Below are positions 1 to 12,900 of a stretch of DNA of 64,000 nt, one piece after another. A model generated the notes under the pieces. The model ran no database searches. It had not been told where the DNA came from and saw only the letters and a program-made list of their open reading frames with translations. The translations under genes were made by a program, and so were the position numbers. The stretch comes from Ridgeia piscesae. Its lineage: Eukaryota; Annelida; Polychaeta; Sabellida; Siboglinidae. The stretch is taken from positions 154,001-218,000 of the forward strand of contig JAODUO010001093.1 of assembly GCA_025642075.2 (NCBI GenBank), in the 5' to 3' direction. Numbering within the stretch: position 1 is the first letter of the stretch; each line of letters opens with the position of its first letter.

Positions 1-179
1 CTAACTCACAACTTTATCACAGTCATGCATTAGCAAACAGAAAGAGGGTTGTCTAAAGATAACATCGCAGAAAACCCTTTAGAAACAGAATCTTGAGAAC
101 GGAGGTAAAGGTTATGACGTATAGCCAAACACAGACCAAACTTTTTTGTATTTTATCATTTCACACATCACTGAATCAC

Positions 180-465
180 AAAACTGATGCCACTCCTACT
201 TTCTGAATCACAAAACTGGTAACACTCCTACTTTCTCTGAATCCAAAAAAAGATGACACCCCTACTTTCTATAAATCACAAAACTGGTGACACTCCTACT
301 TTCTCTGAATGCAAAATTGATGACATTCCTACTTTCTCTGAATCGCAAAACTGATAACATTCCTACTTTCTCTTAATCACAAAACTGATGACACTCCTAC
401 ATTCTCCGAATCACAAAACTGATGACACTCCAGGTTTCTCTGAAAGGTTTCACAAAACATGACAG
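180..465. repeat. Degenerate minisatellite, unit about 37 bp
   Basis: About seven imperfect copies of a unit built around cactcctactttctctgaat followed by a cacaaaactgatga tract. The array lies in the MDN1 intron that follows exon 25 and ends within about 40 bp of that exon's 5' splice site. Positions 1-180 show no exon or recognisable element. Confidence 0.85.
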
Positions 466-474
466 GAACTGTAC

Positions 475-3400
475 CTGCAGTTCGAGCATGATCTTGACAA
501 GACGTCGACAGTGTGACATCGGCAGGGAGCAGCGCTTGTGCAGGATTGTCTCCAGTTCACTGCTGGGTATCTCGTCAAAGTGCAGCTCAACGAAACGGTT
601 GCGGAATGCACGAGACAATACCTACAATGACGGCCATGCTACAGTGGTGTGATGGGTGGGTCGAAGGGTGGGTCAAAGTGTGGGTCGAAGGGTGGGTCAA
701 AGTGTGGGTCAAAGGGTGGGTCGAAGGATGGGTCGAAGGGTGTACTGATGGGTGGGTCAAAGGGTGAACTGATGGGTGGGTCAAAGGGTGTATTGGAGGG
801 TGGGTCAAAGGGTGTATTGATGGGTGGGTCAAAGGGTGTATTGATGGGTGGGTCAAAGGGTGTACTGATGGGTGGGTCAAAGGGTGTACTGATAGGTGGG
901 TCGAAGGGTGTACTGATGGGTGGGTCAAAGGGTGTACTGATGGGTGGGTCAAAGGATGTATTGATGGGTGGGTCAAAGGGTGTACTGATGGGTGGGTCAA
1001 AGGGTGTACTGATGGGTGGGTCAAAGGGTGTACTGATGGGTGGGTCAAAGGGTGTACTGATGGGTGGGTCAAAGGGTGTACTGATGGGTGGGTCAAAGGG
1101 TGTACTGATGGGTGGGTCAAAGGGTGTACTGATGGGTGGGTCAAAGGGTGTACTGGTGGGTGGGTCAAAGGGTGTACTGATGGGTGGGTCAAAGGGTGTA
1201 CTGATGGGTGGGTCAAAGGGTGTACTGATGGGTGGGTCAAAGGGTGTACTGATGGGTGGGTCAAAGGGTGTACTGATGGGTGGGTCAAAGGGTGTACTGA
1301 TGGGTGGGTCAAAGGGTGTACTGATGGGTGGGTCAAAGGGTGCACTGATGGGTGGGTCAAAGGGTGCACTGATGGGTGGGTCAAAGGGTGTACTGATGGG
1401 TGGGTCAAAGGGTGTACTGATGGGTGGGTCAAAGGGTGTATTGATGGGTGGGTCAAAGGGTGTACTGATAGGTGGGTCAAAGGGTGTATTGATGGGTGGG
1501 TCAAAGGGTGTACTGATGGGTGGGTCAAAGGGTGTACAGATGGGTGGGTCAAAGGGTGTACTGATGGGTGGGTCAAAGGGTGTATTGATGGATGGGTCAA
1601 AGGGTGTACTGATGGGTGGGTCAAAGGGTGTATTGATGGGTGGGTCAAAGGGTGTACTGATGGGTGGGTCAAAGGGTGTACTGATTGTATTGATGGGTGG
1701 GTCAAAGGGTGTATTGATGGGTGGGTCAAAGGGTGTACTGATGGGTGGGTCAAAGGGTGTACTGATAGGTGGGTCAAAGGGTGTATTGATGGGTGGATCA
1801 AAGGGTGTACTGATGGGTGGGTCAAAGGGTGTACTGATAGGTAGGTCAAAGGGTGTATTGATGGGTGGGTCAAAGGGTGTACTGATAGGTGGGTCAAAGG
1901 GTGTATTGATGGGTGGGTCAAAGGGTGTACTGGTGGGTGGGTCAAAGGGTGTACTGATAGGTGGGTCAAAGGGTGTATTGATGGGTGGGTCAAAGGGTGT
2001 ACTGATAGGTGGGTCAAAGGGTGTACTGATGGGTGGGTCAAAGGGTGTACTGATGGGTGGGTCAAAGGGTGCACTGATGGGTGGGTCAAAGGGTGTATTG
2101 ATGGGTGGGTCAAAGGGTGTATTGATGGGTGGGTCAAAGGATGTATTGATGGGTGGGTCAAAGGGTGCACTGGTGGGTGGGTCAAAGGGTGTATTGATGG
2201 GTGGGTCAAAGGGTATGATGGGTGGGTCAAAGGGTGTACTGATAGGTGGGTCAAAGGGTGTATTGATGGGTGGGTCAAAGGGTGTACTGATAGGTGGGTC
2301 AAAGGGTGTATTGATGGGTGGGTCAAAGGGTGTACTGATGGGTGGGTCAAAGGGTGTACAGATGGGTGGGTCAAAGGGTGTACTGATGGGTGGGTCAAAG
2401 GGTGTATTGATGGATGGGTCAAAGGGTGTACTGATGGGTGGGTCAAAGGGTGTACTGATGGGTGGGTCAAAGGGTGTACTGATAGGTGGGTCAAAGGGTG
2501 TATTGATGGGTGGGTCAAAGGGTGTACTGATGGGTGGGTCAAAGGGTGTATTGATGGGTGGGTCAAAGGGTTCACTGATGGGTGGGTCAAAGGGTGTATT
2601 GATGGGTGGGTCAAAGGGTGCACTGATGGGTGGGTCAAAGGGTGCACTGATGGGTGGGTCAAAGGGTGTATTGATGGGTGGGTCAAAGGGTGTATTGATG
2701 GGTGGGTCAAAGGGTGCACTGGTGGGTGGGTCAAAGGGTGTATTGATGGGTGGGTCAAAGGGTTCACTGATGGGTGGGTCAAAGGGTGTATTGATGGGTG
2801 GGTCAAAGGGTGCACTGATGGGTGGGTCAAAGGGTGTATTGATGGGTGGGTCAAAGGGTGTACTGGTGGGTGGGTCAAAGGGTGCACTGATGGGTGGGTC
2901 AAAGGGTGCACTGATGGGTGGGTCAAAGGGTGTATTGATGGGTGGGTCAAAGGGTGCACTGGTGGGTGGGTCAAGGGGTGTATTGATGGGTGGGTCAAGG
3001 GTGGGTTGATGGGGTTGATGGGTGGGTCAAGGGTGGGTTGATGGGGTTGATGGGTGGGTCAAGGGTGGGTTGATGGGGTTGATGGGTGGGTCAAGGGTGG
3101 GTTGATGGGGTTGATGGGTGGGTCAAGGGTGGGTTGATGGGGTTGATGGGTGGGTCAAGGGTGGGTTGATGGGGTTGATGGGTGGGTCAAGGGTGGGTTG
3201 ATGGGGTTGATGGGTGGGTCAAGGGTGGGTTGATGGGGTTGATGGGTGGGTCAAGGGTGGGTTGATGGGGTTGATGGGTGGGTCAAGGGTGGGTTGATGG
3301 GGTTGATGGGTGGGTCAAGGGTGGGTTGATGGGGTTGATGGGTGGGTCAAGGGTGGGTTGATGGGGTTGGTGGGTGGGTCAACGGAGGGTTAAAGTGGGG

Positions 3401-6400
3401 TTGATGGGTGGGTGGGTGGGTTGATGGGGTTGATGGGTGGGTCAAGGGTGGGTTGATGGGTGGCACTTATTGGATTGATTCACACTGGATGAATTCACCA
3501 CATTACATTTTATACTACACAAAATTAATTCTGTGGGGCAATAGACATACTGTTGTTTAGCAGCTGTCACTATCGTTATATGTTTCTTAGGAAGTCCTCT
3601 GACGACAGAGAGTTGGCCATTGTAATGGGCGAATATAAACAGCAGGTGACAGCGACACAAGGACTCAGATATGATTACAGGTTGTCAAAAGCCAGTGTAA
3701 ATTAAAGTTTCACGTGAAGAAAATCCGAAGCGAAATAGCACTGCTTTAATATAGTACACACAAAACTTACACATGATGTATGGGACACTTTCGCCTAGCC
3801 TGTGTCACAGAAATAATGTCATTGGTGAGATGACTGCAGTATTTTAAAAAAACCTATATAAATAATCTACAAGCTGTCGTCCTGATTTCTCTGCTCAAAA
3901 AACATGCAGTAAGGAATACCTTTCTCCCAGCGTACTGGCCTGGTGGATTCTGGGTAGCGAATAGCATGAATCGGGGATGAGCGTTGACAGTTTCCTGGGT
4001 CTCTGGGATGAACAGCTCCCGATTATCATCCAGCAACTACAAGATGGCAACGATACGGATCCAAAGTATTATATAATGTGTAGTTCGTTGTAATTTTATT
4101 TATCTTATTTATTTTGAACACGTATACAACTTGTGTTGATCTATATAGCGTTTACCATATATAACGTGGCATAATGTTCTTATTTTCACACAGAAATGTC
4201 TATTGATGAAGTAGATAAGAACAAATTGTAAATTTACAGCTAGTAAGTCGAACCAAATACAGCTTGAATGTAATATGGCGGCACCCAGTGAGTGGTCAAT
4301 GATGCCCAAGTTTGAAAAATTATTTTTAACATACCATGGCTCCATACTCATTAAATCATGGTGACATATCCTCTAAATGGTACGTTCTTATGTTTGGGCA
4401 ATAGTTGTTAAAATATAACAGAGCCTAAATTAACCAAAAGAAACTCGGCTAATGTGACGAACATTAGCAACATTAGTTATTAATCAAATGAACAGTTTCT
4501 AGAAATATCGGAATCTCTACTACAAAACTACTTGTACAAATGACCTTGAAAGGTAGAAATGCTAATTTACCCTGTTGAGGGCCTCCAGGACGTCCGAGGG
4601 AGCCAGGTTGAGCTCATCAAGAATGATCCAATGCCCCTTGCGCATTGCCTCGACCAAAACCCCTGGAAACAATCAGACATTTTGTGTAGAAATAATATTG
4701 TAATAATAATAATCTTTATCTTATATAGCATATATATCCATAGCATTCACAGTGCTTTATTTATTACAGGACAATAACTAGTAAATATTTTACTAATTTA
4801 TTTATTAATAATAAATAAATACAATAAATAGAAATAAGAAACAAAATACCTTGTAAATATCACTGGGTTACAAACAAAACAATTATCATGGTAAGTAAAG
4901 TATTTTAAATGTTCTTTCAGTTTAAACCAGATAACAAATATGAATAGATTATAATAGAAATATTTCTGCGGCCATTTAGGCGGTGTACGTTGTAATAAAT
5001 GAAATTTTAATGCAGCGTTGAAAGATTTCAACGTTGTTTTGGACGTCACAGTGGTTAGTAGTTTTACTCTGATGCAGTTGAATATCCACTATGATAAAAT
5101 GGCATGCAATTAAATCAGTCCTAGTTTTACGCCATCAAAATGTTGTTAACACATACCACACTACAGTAATATTCTAATAACAAACATAACAATATAAAAA
5201 CATAAATTAAAACTCTGCACTGTCCATGAAAGCCATTACCGCGATCCTCTACCCAAAATTTCTTCTGATTTAATTTAAAATATTCAATCTGGTAAGCGGT
5301 GCCACCTACCTTCCCTGAAAGCGAGTTTGCCGGTGTTGTCCGCGGCGTAGCAGCCGATGTATTCCTGAAGGTCTGTGTGTTCGTGGTTGTTGATTCGCAC
5401 ACATGTGTTCCCTGATGCTCGGGCCAACCATGTGATGAGACTCGTCTTGCCAACAGAGGTCTCTCCTTGCAGTAGCACGGGGTAGCGGCTGGAACAGGGG
5501 TGACATGATCACGTGGGGATCATTCATTGTTCGTTGTCACTTTTTGTTTTTCTCAAAGTTTGGACTGCGTCAATTTGTTTTTCGTTTAGTGCCAGTTTTC
5601 TTGAAAGACTGACTCTAGTACAGTCTGTAAGGACTGGAAATGTCTGTACTAGTCAACTTAAATTGGCTTATCATGTAAACCATCCATATCTGATTACTGG
5701 ATGGTTTATGTAACTCAAAGCAATCGTAAGCTTATAACTGATCCATTAACATCTTACAAGATGTTGCAGGAACCCTTAAACCATTACTTTTCTTTCCCAG
5801 GCATGCGGACAAACCACTCAAAGTTTGGCACCCGCTATTCCAACCAACAGTATCGGTTCAAAAAGGTTGTTTCCCCGGCAGATCTGTTCAATCAGACACT
5901 GTCTCTACTCGTCTGGGACGCAGGTGGCTGTGCTGTAGTTAATCCACAGAGACAATTCATACAGAAATATCCACAGCCACATTATGAGACTCTAACCACT
6001 TCAAGGTAAAACTATTTATTGTCTTAATTAAGTGATCAACACTCCAGTCTACCTTACTGTACGGCTCAGAGTGCTGGCGAGTGGCAAAGTTGGACACCTT
6101 CCACAATGGATGCTTGAGAAAGATCTGCCAGATATTCTGGCCCAATAAAATATCTAACATGGAACTCAGCAAGACGGGCTGCAACAATGCTCTCCTGGAA
6201 ATTAAATCTGACAACTGAGATGGCGAAGACACATCTTGAGAATGCAGACAGTTGCCCTAAGATGGACACCACCTGGAGGAATGAGGCCGGGACAACCGGA
6301 GACAACATGGCGGAAGACAGTAATGGCAGAGCTACAAGAGATGGGGGTCTCATGGGGCGAGGCTCAGGCCGCAGCAAAGGACAGGCCCTGTGGAGGAGCC

Positions 6401-6948
6401 CTGTAGTAGGCTGATATCCCACTGGGGACGAAGAGGACAAATTAGTAAGTAAGCTACAGTCACGGCACTAAAAAATAAAAAAATATTGTTATAGTAAATT
6501 TTGTTATTGCGACATATCCAAAACAACTCTCGTGAGATCACGTAGGTCGCTCGAACCAACATTATCTCGATTAATATACAACAGTCTAGCCACTCTGCTC
6601 CGAGATAAATTAAACCTGGATTGTCTTGATTAAGCTCGTCACTTCACTCAAAAAGTCAGTAAATTTGTTTATTTTGACATACCCAGCTGATACGACCCTT
6701 GTGAGGTCGCGTAGGTTGCTCCGGACAAGCGGAGTCAGCACGTAGCCATCGGGCACGACACACTCCATGTCACCACTTGCCACCCAGTAGCCTTCAAATT
6801 TCACATGTTTGCCACCAGGTGGCGCCGGTATCGGCTGCTTCAGCAGCGACTTGATGTTCGACTTGCCAATGACGTGCTCGCAAATGAGTTTCTCGACGAC
6901 GGGATGGGAGGATCTGTCAAGTTGCGTCAGGAAAGCGAGACAGAACCC
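475..6948 (-). CDS. MDN1: MDN1 exons 21-25: AAA2-AAA3 junction and AAA3 module
   Basis: Exon 21 (6683-6948) encodes the conserved GFCLAFLTQLDR and LLKQPIPAPPGG stretches and ends in the VVSAG preceding AAA3. Exon 22 (5310-5488) holds the Walker A GETSVGKTS and the midasin signature RINNHEHTDLQEYIG. Exon 23 (4571-4662) has the Walker B-like IILDELNLAP. Exon 24 (3920-4036) reads LLDDNRELFIPETQ and the sensor-type FATQNPPG. Exon 25 (475-621) begins VLSRAFRNRF, with an arginine-finger-like RNRF, and continues into the helical lid. All joins keep frame. The 5' border of the intron after exon 21 (6682/6683) was fixed by codon phase. Confidence 0.95.
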
Positions 6949-9900
6949 CTGCACACAAACAAAATAAAGTGATTGGTAAAAAATGGTATAGGTTGGTTTC
7001 CAAGTTTTGCATTATCTATCCAAAAACAAGGTATCATGTCACGTGACATCACTGTTAAAAATCTGTGTGGTATAGATTAATGATACCATTTTTTAGTACA
7101 ATTGTGTTGGTAGCAAGTGGATTTGTCTCAGTCTTCATAACGGCTGATGCTGGCTATGAAACAGTAACCTATCAGGCCCACATAAATGTAGCAATATGGA
7201 GTGAACATAATTGCCCAAAATAGCAGCAAAAGGGTTCAAACTTGAATTCTCTCGATGCAGAGTCCAATGTCACCAAGCCTCACAAACACATCATTTAATA
7301 TATCGTAATGCAACAGTGCAAATCGGGACAAAAGTAGCTCGTTACTGGATTTCTACTTCATAAACTACTAAATCTCGCAGCATTCACCCCAAAGCTGAAA
7401 AGGCCTTTAAAAATTAAGAAAATACAAACTTTATTAAATTTCCCAATTTAATTTTTACAAAAGTAAGATTCCTATAAAATAAATGTAAACTTCAAAACGC
7501 CATCGATAAATCAAATACTATATTAAGTTTACATATTATATTGGCATTTTTTTAAAAAAATGCCTAAATAAATTTAAAAAAATATATTTGAGGTTTTGTT
7601 TTTTAAAATTTATTTTTCAACCCCTAAACTGTTTTTACAATTTAAAACATGTCAAAGCGCAACATGTTGAGGGGTTTGTGTTCCGTGGTGAGGTTATTTC
7701 TGCCCGCACCTTGAACGTATAGAACTTCCACCCCCCATCTTGAGAACAATTCAGTAACTGCACTAATTCTTGTCAGACTCCTCCAGTTTATCGACAAAGA
7801 ACTCGGTGAATCTGAGCAAAATAACGCAAATTTTGAAATACGTCAAGTTTGCATCCCTTACGTTTTAACAATAAAGAAGTGTCTAAAAATTACCAAAATT
7901 GCAATAAACAATCACTTTAATTATATAATTAGGGTTTCTGCCGTTTAATATAATAAATTCATAACTTACTGGGTGTAGTAGGATATGGGCAGTGACCCCC
8001 AGGTAATGATGGGCAGTGACCCCCAGGTTGATGGGCAGTACCCCCCATGGTAATATGGGCAGTGACCCCCTAATATGGGCAGTGACTCGCCCATGGTAAT
8101 ATGGGCATACCACCTGTATGCTTTGGCATCCCCCAGTAAAGAAGTAATTAGTTATGCTTCAAAAAGGCCAACGATTAACGAGACTCGTACACCATCTTTG
8201 AATTTCCACTTTGAACATCTACAAACCGCCTTTGTAGCTACAAATACCCAACAAACTGGCTCCCCTGATAGTTGAAAAATCCTGAGGTTCCCCATGTCCA
8301 GAATACAACGTCATAAAACCGTCAAAGCTAAAAGTAGAATGGTGGTGGAACAAACTGTTGAGGAAATGGGGAGGGGGTTTTAAACCTGACGGGGTGCAAA
8401 GAGTTAACCACAGGATGTTTGAATGTTGAAAATCAAATTCCCCATTTTCTGATAGGAAGTTATATCATTCCGTATTATGGGGAAACAGACGGAATCTTGG
8501 GACAATATAGCTCGTGTAACTGAAATTGAACCCTTTCATTTAAACCACACAAAACTTTTAGCCCCCATTTATGGCTGACCCCTTCAAGGTGGGACAAAAG
8601 CGTCCTCAAACCCCGGGGAAAATTTTCAAACAAAAATTTTCTGCCCCCAGGAAGCTTTCCCCAAATTAAATTAACACCACAAGTAAGATCTCCATAAAAT
8701 AAATGTCAAACTTCAAAACGCCATGCGAGTATAATAACAAATACTATATTAAGTTTACGAAAAAATTCATTTTTAAAAACTGATAGCCATCCAACATACA
8801 ATAAAACAATATATATTCAGATGAACGTTTTTGTTTCCTTAACCTTCCTATGATAATATACTAACATAAACGTGTGTTAAAATAACAATTTTAAAACACT
8901 CAGTCAGCCTAAGCGTCACACACCTGTAGTGAGGGTTGTGTCCCGTTCCGTCGGTGAGGTTTTTTGCTGCCTGCACCTTGACCGTGAGGTAGAACTTAAC
9001 CACCCCCTCTATCTGGGGGGTGCTCAGAGACAACCCCTTCAGGTATTCTCGCACTAGGATCTTCAGATCAGACGGATCCTCCAGTTCATCGACAAAGAAC
9101 TCGGTGAATCTGATGAAAATAAACGCATTGAATTATATGAAGATACGTCAGTTTGCATCCATTACGTATAACGGAAGTCGGTCTGAAAAATGTATTCCTG
9201 AAAATTGCAATAAACAATTCTTTAAGTTATATATATTAGGTTGCTGCCAGTATTAATATAATAATTACCATACACAGCTACTGGATGTAGTAGGATGATG
9301 TGCAGTGACCCCCCATGGTAATGATGGGCAGTGACCCCCCATGGTGTAATGATGGGCAGTGACCCCCCCATGGTAATGATGGGCAGTGACCCCCTTGGTA
9401 ATGATGGGAAGTGACCCCCCCACGGTAGTAATGTTTTGAAAAAGGCCAACTGATTAGACGAGACCTGAGACCTCGTAACACCATTATATATATTTCCATA
9501 CAATGGTATGAACATCTACAAACTCTGTCAGCTGATATTTTCAAACAGCACTCATTCAAAATCATCCCAAACAAAGCCATAGGACAAATACCCACAATGC
9601 ATCAGATACTCGAACAAATCCTGCAACGCAAGTTCCGCCATGTCCAGAAAACAACGTCACCTCCAAAAACCGTCAAAGCTAAAAGTAGAATCCGGCTGGT
9701 GGAACAAGCAGGCTGTTGAGGAAGTGGGCATCTGGGTGTTTTACAACCTGACGGGGTGCAAAGGGTTAACACACAGGATGTTTGAATGTTGAAAATGCAA
9801 CATTCCCCACCTGTTTCTGACCCCTAGTGGAAGCTCCTTCTTTCCGATGTCCGTGGCAGGGTTCATGCAGGCAAACAGACGGAAGTTCTTGTGACGAACT

Positions 9901-12900
9901 ATTGGCTCTGTGTCTCTGAAAACAGCAACCTTACATCAAACCACACACATTCTAGCCACCATCACCCAGGCTCCGTGAGGTGGGAGCAACTTTTAGCCCC
10001 TCACATCACCCTGGGGAATTAATGATCTGCAAATACTGCCACCAGGGCAGCTTTACCCCCAGAGTTACGAAATAAAACTAAAATAAGGATCGACTTTGAT
10101 AAGATAATATGGTACTATTAAAAGTATTCAACATGAATTTATATACACAAAAATAAACAGAAATAGAAATTTGCAGTTGTTTATGAAGCTCAGTGTTACA
10201 GCCTTATACTCTCAACTAAGAGAACCCTGGTTCGAATCCTGTGCTACGGTGTTACACCTTGGGAAATTCTGTTTCACTCTACATTGCTCCAGTTCACTCA
10301 GCTGTATGAATGAGTACCTGGCTGTAGACAGTGGACCTGAACAGTGGTGAATATATTTGTGAGAGCAGTCTTTGTCCATTAACTGCAGCATGGCTGGATG
10401 CTTCCCAGAGAAGTTGAGATGGTGTCTGATTGAACAGGTCTGTCAGGGAAGTATACCGCGGTAGTGTAAAGTGCTTTGAGCAATACTGATGGTTGGATAC
10501 TGCGCTATATAACAACTTACAACCTTTTCTTTAAAAAATATACAGACAAACTAGAAAGGATTATTTTTTTATTTTTCACCAAGGCTACCAGGCATCATGT
10601 GTCTGAGGTACATGTGAACTGTCTCGTGATGTACTCACCCTCTCTCCATGAGCACAACAGAGCCACTTGTGCTTTCTAGCAGTCCACTCAGACATTCCAG
10701 AGTCTCGGCAGACGCAAGGTTAATCTCGTCCAACAGCACCCACTCTCCCTGTCTCAGTGCCCTCACCAGCGTGCCCTGGGGGAACAAGGGTTAACATCGT
10801 TAATGTCGTCCAGCAGTACCACTTACCCAGTCTCAGCACCCTACCAGTGGGGGAACAATGGTTAACAAGGTTATCTCACCCAACCCACTCGCACTTTTTT
10901 CATGTTTTCAACAGTTTCTGCCATCAAGTTATAATCATCTACTAACACACTCCAGACTTTCACCAGATATAAATAAAAAAATTATTTACTCGCCAAAATA
11001 TTCAATCAAACCTATGCTTAATCATAACTACACCCAAATACATCATATCAGCATTATAGCACAGATAACCTTGACATTGAGTATTCACCTCGACAAAGGA
11101 GAAGGCCAGTGCATTTTCCACCTGCCTGACCTGTGACCTCAGCTTTCTCAGCCTCCGACCAACCTCCGTCCATTTCTTCAGCTGTTCGTCATCTACACAA
11201 AATAAACGTCAAACTAGTTAATGCCATCGACTCAAAACCATAAGTAGATCAATTCAAAACCACATATTCAAATCCACAAATTTAGGGTGCTGGTTCAAAG
11301 TCAGATTGAGCAATGTATAAACAAAGATAACCTGGACAAAACTGTCAAAATCTAACGCGTGGATACAAGCATCTTGAAAACTTGCAAAGCACAGCATCAG
11401 ACAAAAATATCTGGTCACCATTTTCTAAACATTATCCTCACAATCGTGCAAGTTTATCCTGTAATAAACATAAATTAAATCAAAACTCAGCAGTACTGTC
11501 AATAACACTTGTTTTGAAACTGGTAGTTTTGTTTAACTCTTTTTGTTTGACTCTGAGGTTACATATTCCCATCCTCACAAGCCAGGGGTATAAACTACCC
11601 CTGGCTGATCGGCCTGTATAGCTCGGGAATGAGCGGAGTCGAGCTATACAATTATAGCAATTGACTTAGCCAGCTGCTACTGTGCCAGCCGTGGGACAGC
11701 ACATATACCCGCCCCAATTTGAAGACGGATACACGACAGGTAGAAATCCCAACAAAATTACCCATTAACGTCCTAAACACTGCATGTAACAGGAGCAGTG
11801 AGTGGCTGGAATCACTCAAAATTACCACTAGGCCGCAGCCTGACCACACTCTTCGATTTCATTGGCTGATATTATGACAAATTTTCATAGGGATATGCCA
11901 GGGGCAGATAATAGCTGGAACAGATGTGAGCAGTTGCAGCGACCCCTAACATGTGAGGATGTATCTCCCCAACTGCAAACATTGTTACCAGCTTCCTAAA
12001 AACAAAACCAGTTGACAGTCAGTCACAATAGCTTCAACCTATTTATTATAGTTTTAAGTACAAACATTTTATCTACTCGTAATTTAAACCTTTTGACAGA
12101 CTGCCTTCCTATAAACAAATTGCAAACCTTCAGCAAATTTCTTGACAGCGGCTTTCTGCGTGTGACTCATGAGCTTGAAGAGGTCGGCCCATCTTCTATT
12201 GGCAAAGCACTCCTACAACAGACCTAGTTCATTAGGGTGCCTTAAAAGACATTTGTGGGCATTTTAAAGACCCTTTCACCCCTACACATACAACCCTTTC
12301 TAGAATTACTCTGTAGTTTAAAAAAAATAAAAACTTGTCCGAATTCACACAAACTGTAAGTTTGATAAATTTATGTTTATTTTTTTAAACCAACCCCAGA
12401 ATTGACTGACAAATTAATGTTATTCATGTGACATCAAAGGAAATGGCATGGTAAAACAATAAATGAATATGCTAAATTTACATGATAAAAAACACTTCCA
12501 ATTAATGATCAACAAATTAAAAAGAGAATCTTCATAATGAACAAAATTGGTAATTGTCAATATTGTATTGTTATTTTTCTACTTTATTCAAATTTTTGTA
12601 CAACATGAGATGGTAAATTTGAAAAAAAAGTTCAATAATCGTAGTAATTAGGGAAAAGTCTTTGTGCAAATCCTGTTCCCTTTGTGTTAAGTACAACAGA
12701 TGCGCCACCTGGATGTGGCCGATTGTGCAAATCCTGTTCCCTTTGTGTTAAGTACAACAGATGCGCCACCTGGATGTGGCCGAGGAAGCGGCGGTTTTGT
12801 TTCCGTGAGAACGTCGCGCAGAATAACATCTCAAATTGTTCTCGGAATGGAGCGACGACAAAACGCAGGTCAACTGGCTTGAATCTGGGGAAGAAACCAT

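Noticed and set aside
587..3009. 800-codon frames of Thr-His-Pro-Ser or Gly-Gly-Ser-Lys repeats
   Set aside because: Both strands are equally open because the unit is 24 bp. The array sits between two MDN1 exons and has no flanking gene structure.
8848..9054. Reading MDN1 exon 20 straight on into CVTLRLTECF to supply the missing segment
   Set aside because: The splice donor after PHYR is good and the read-through has only a passing resemblance to the expected helix before it degenerates.
10190..10252. A tRNA gene around the ggttcgaatcc box
   Set aside because: The acceptor stem and a canonical A box are not recognisable. The box is continuous with a 330-bp SINE body repeated elsewhere in the window.
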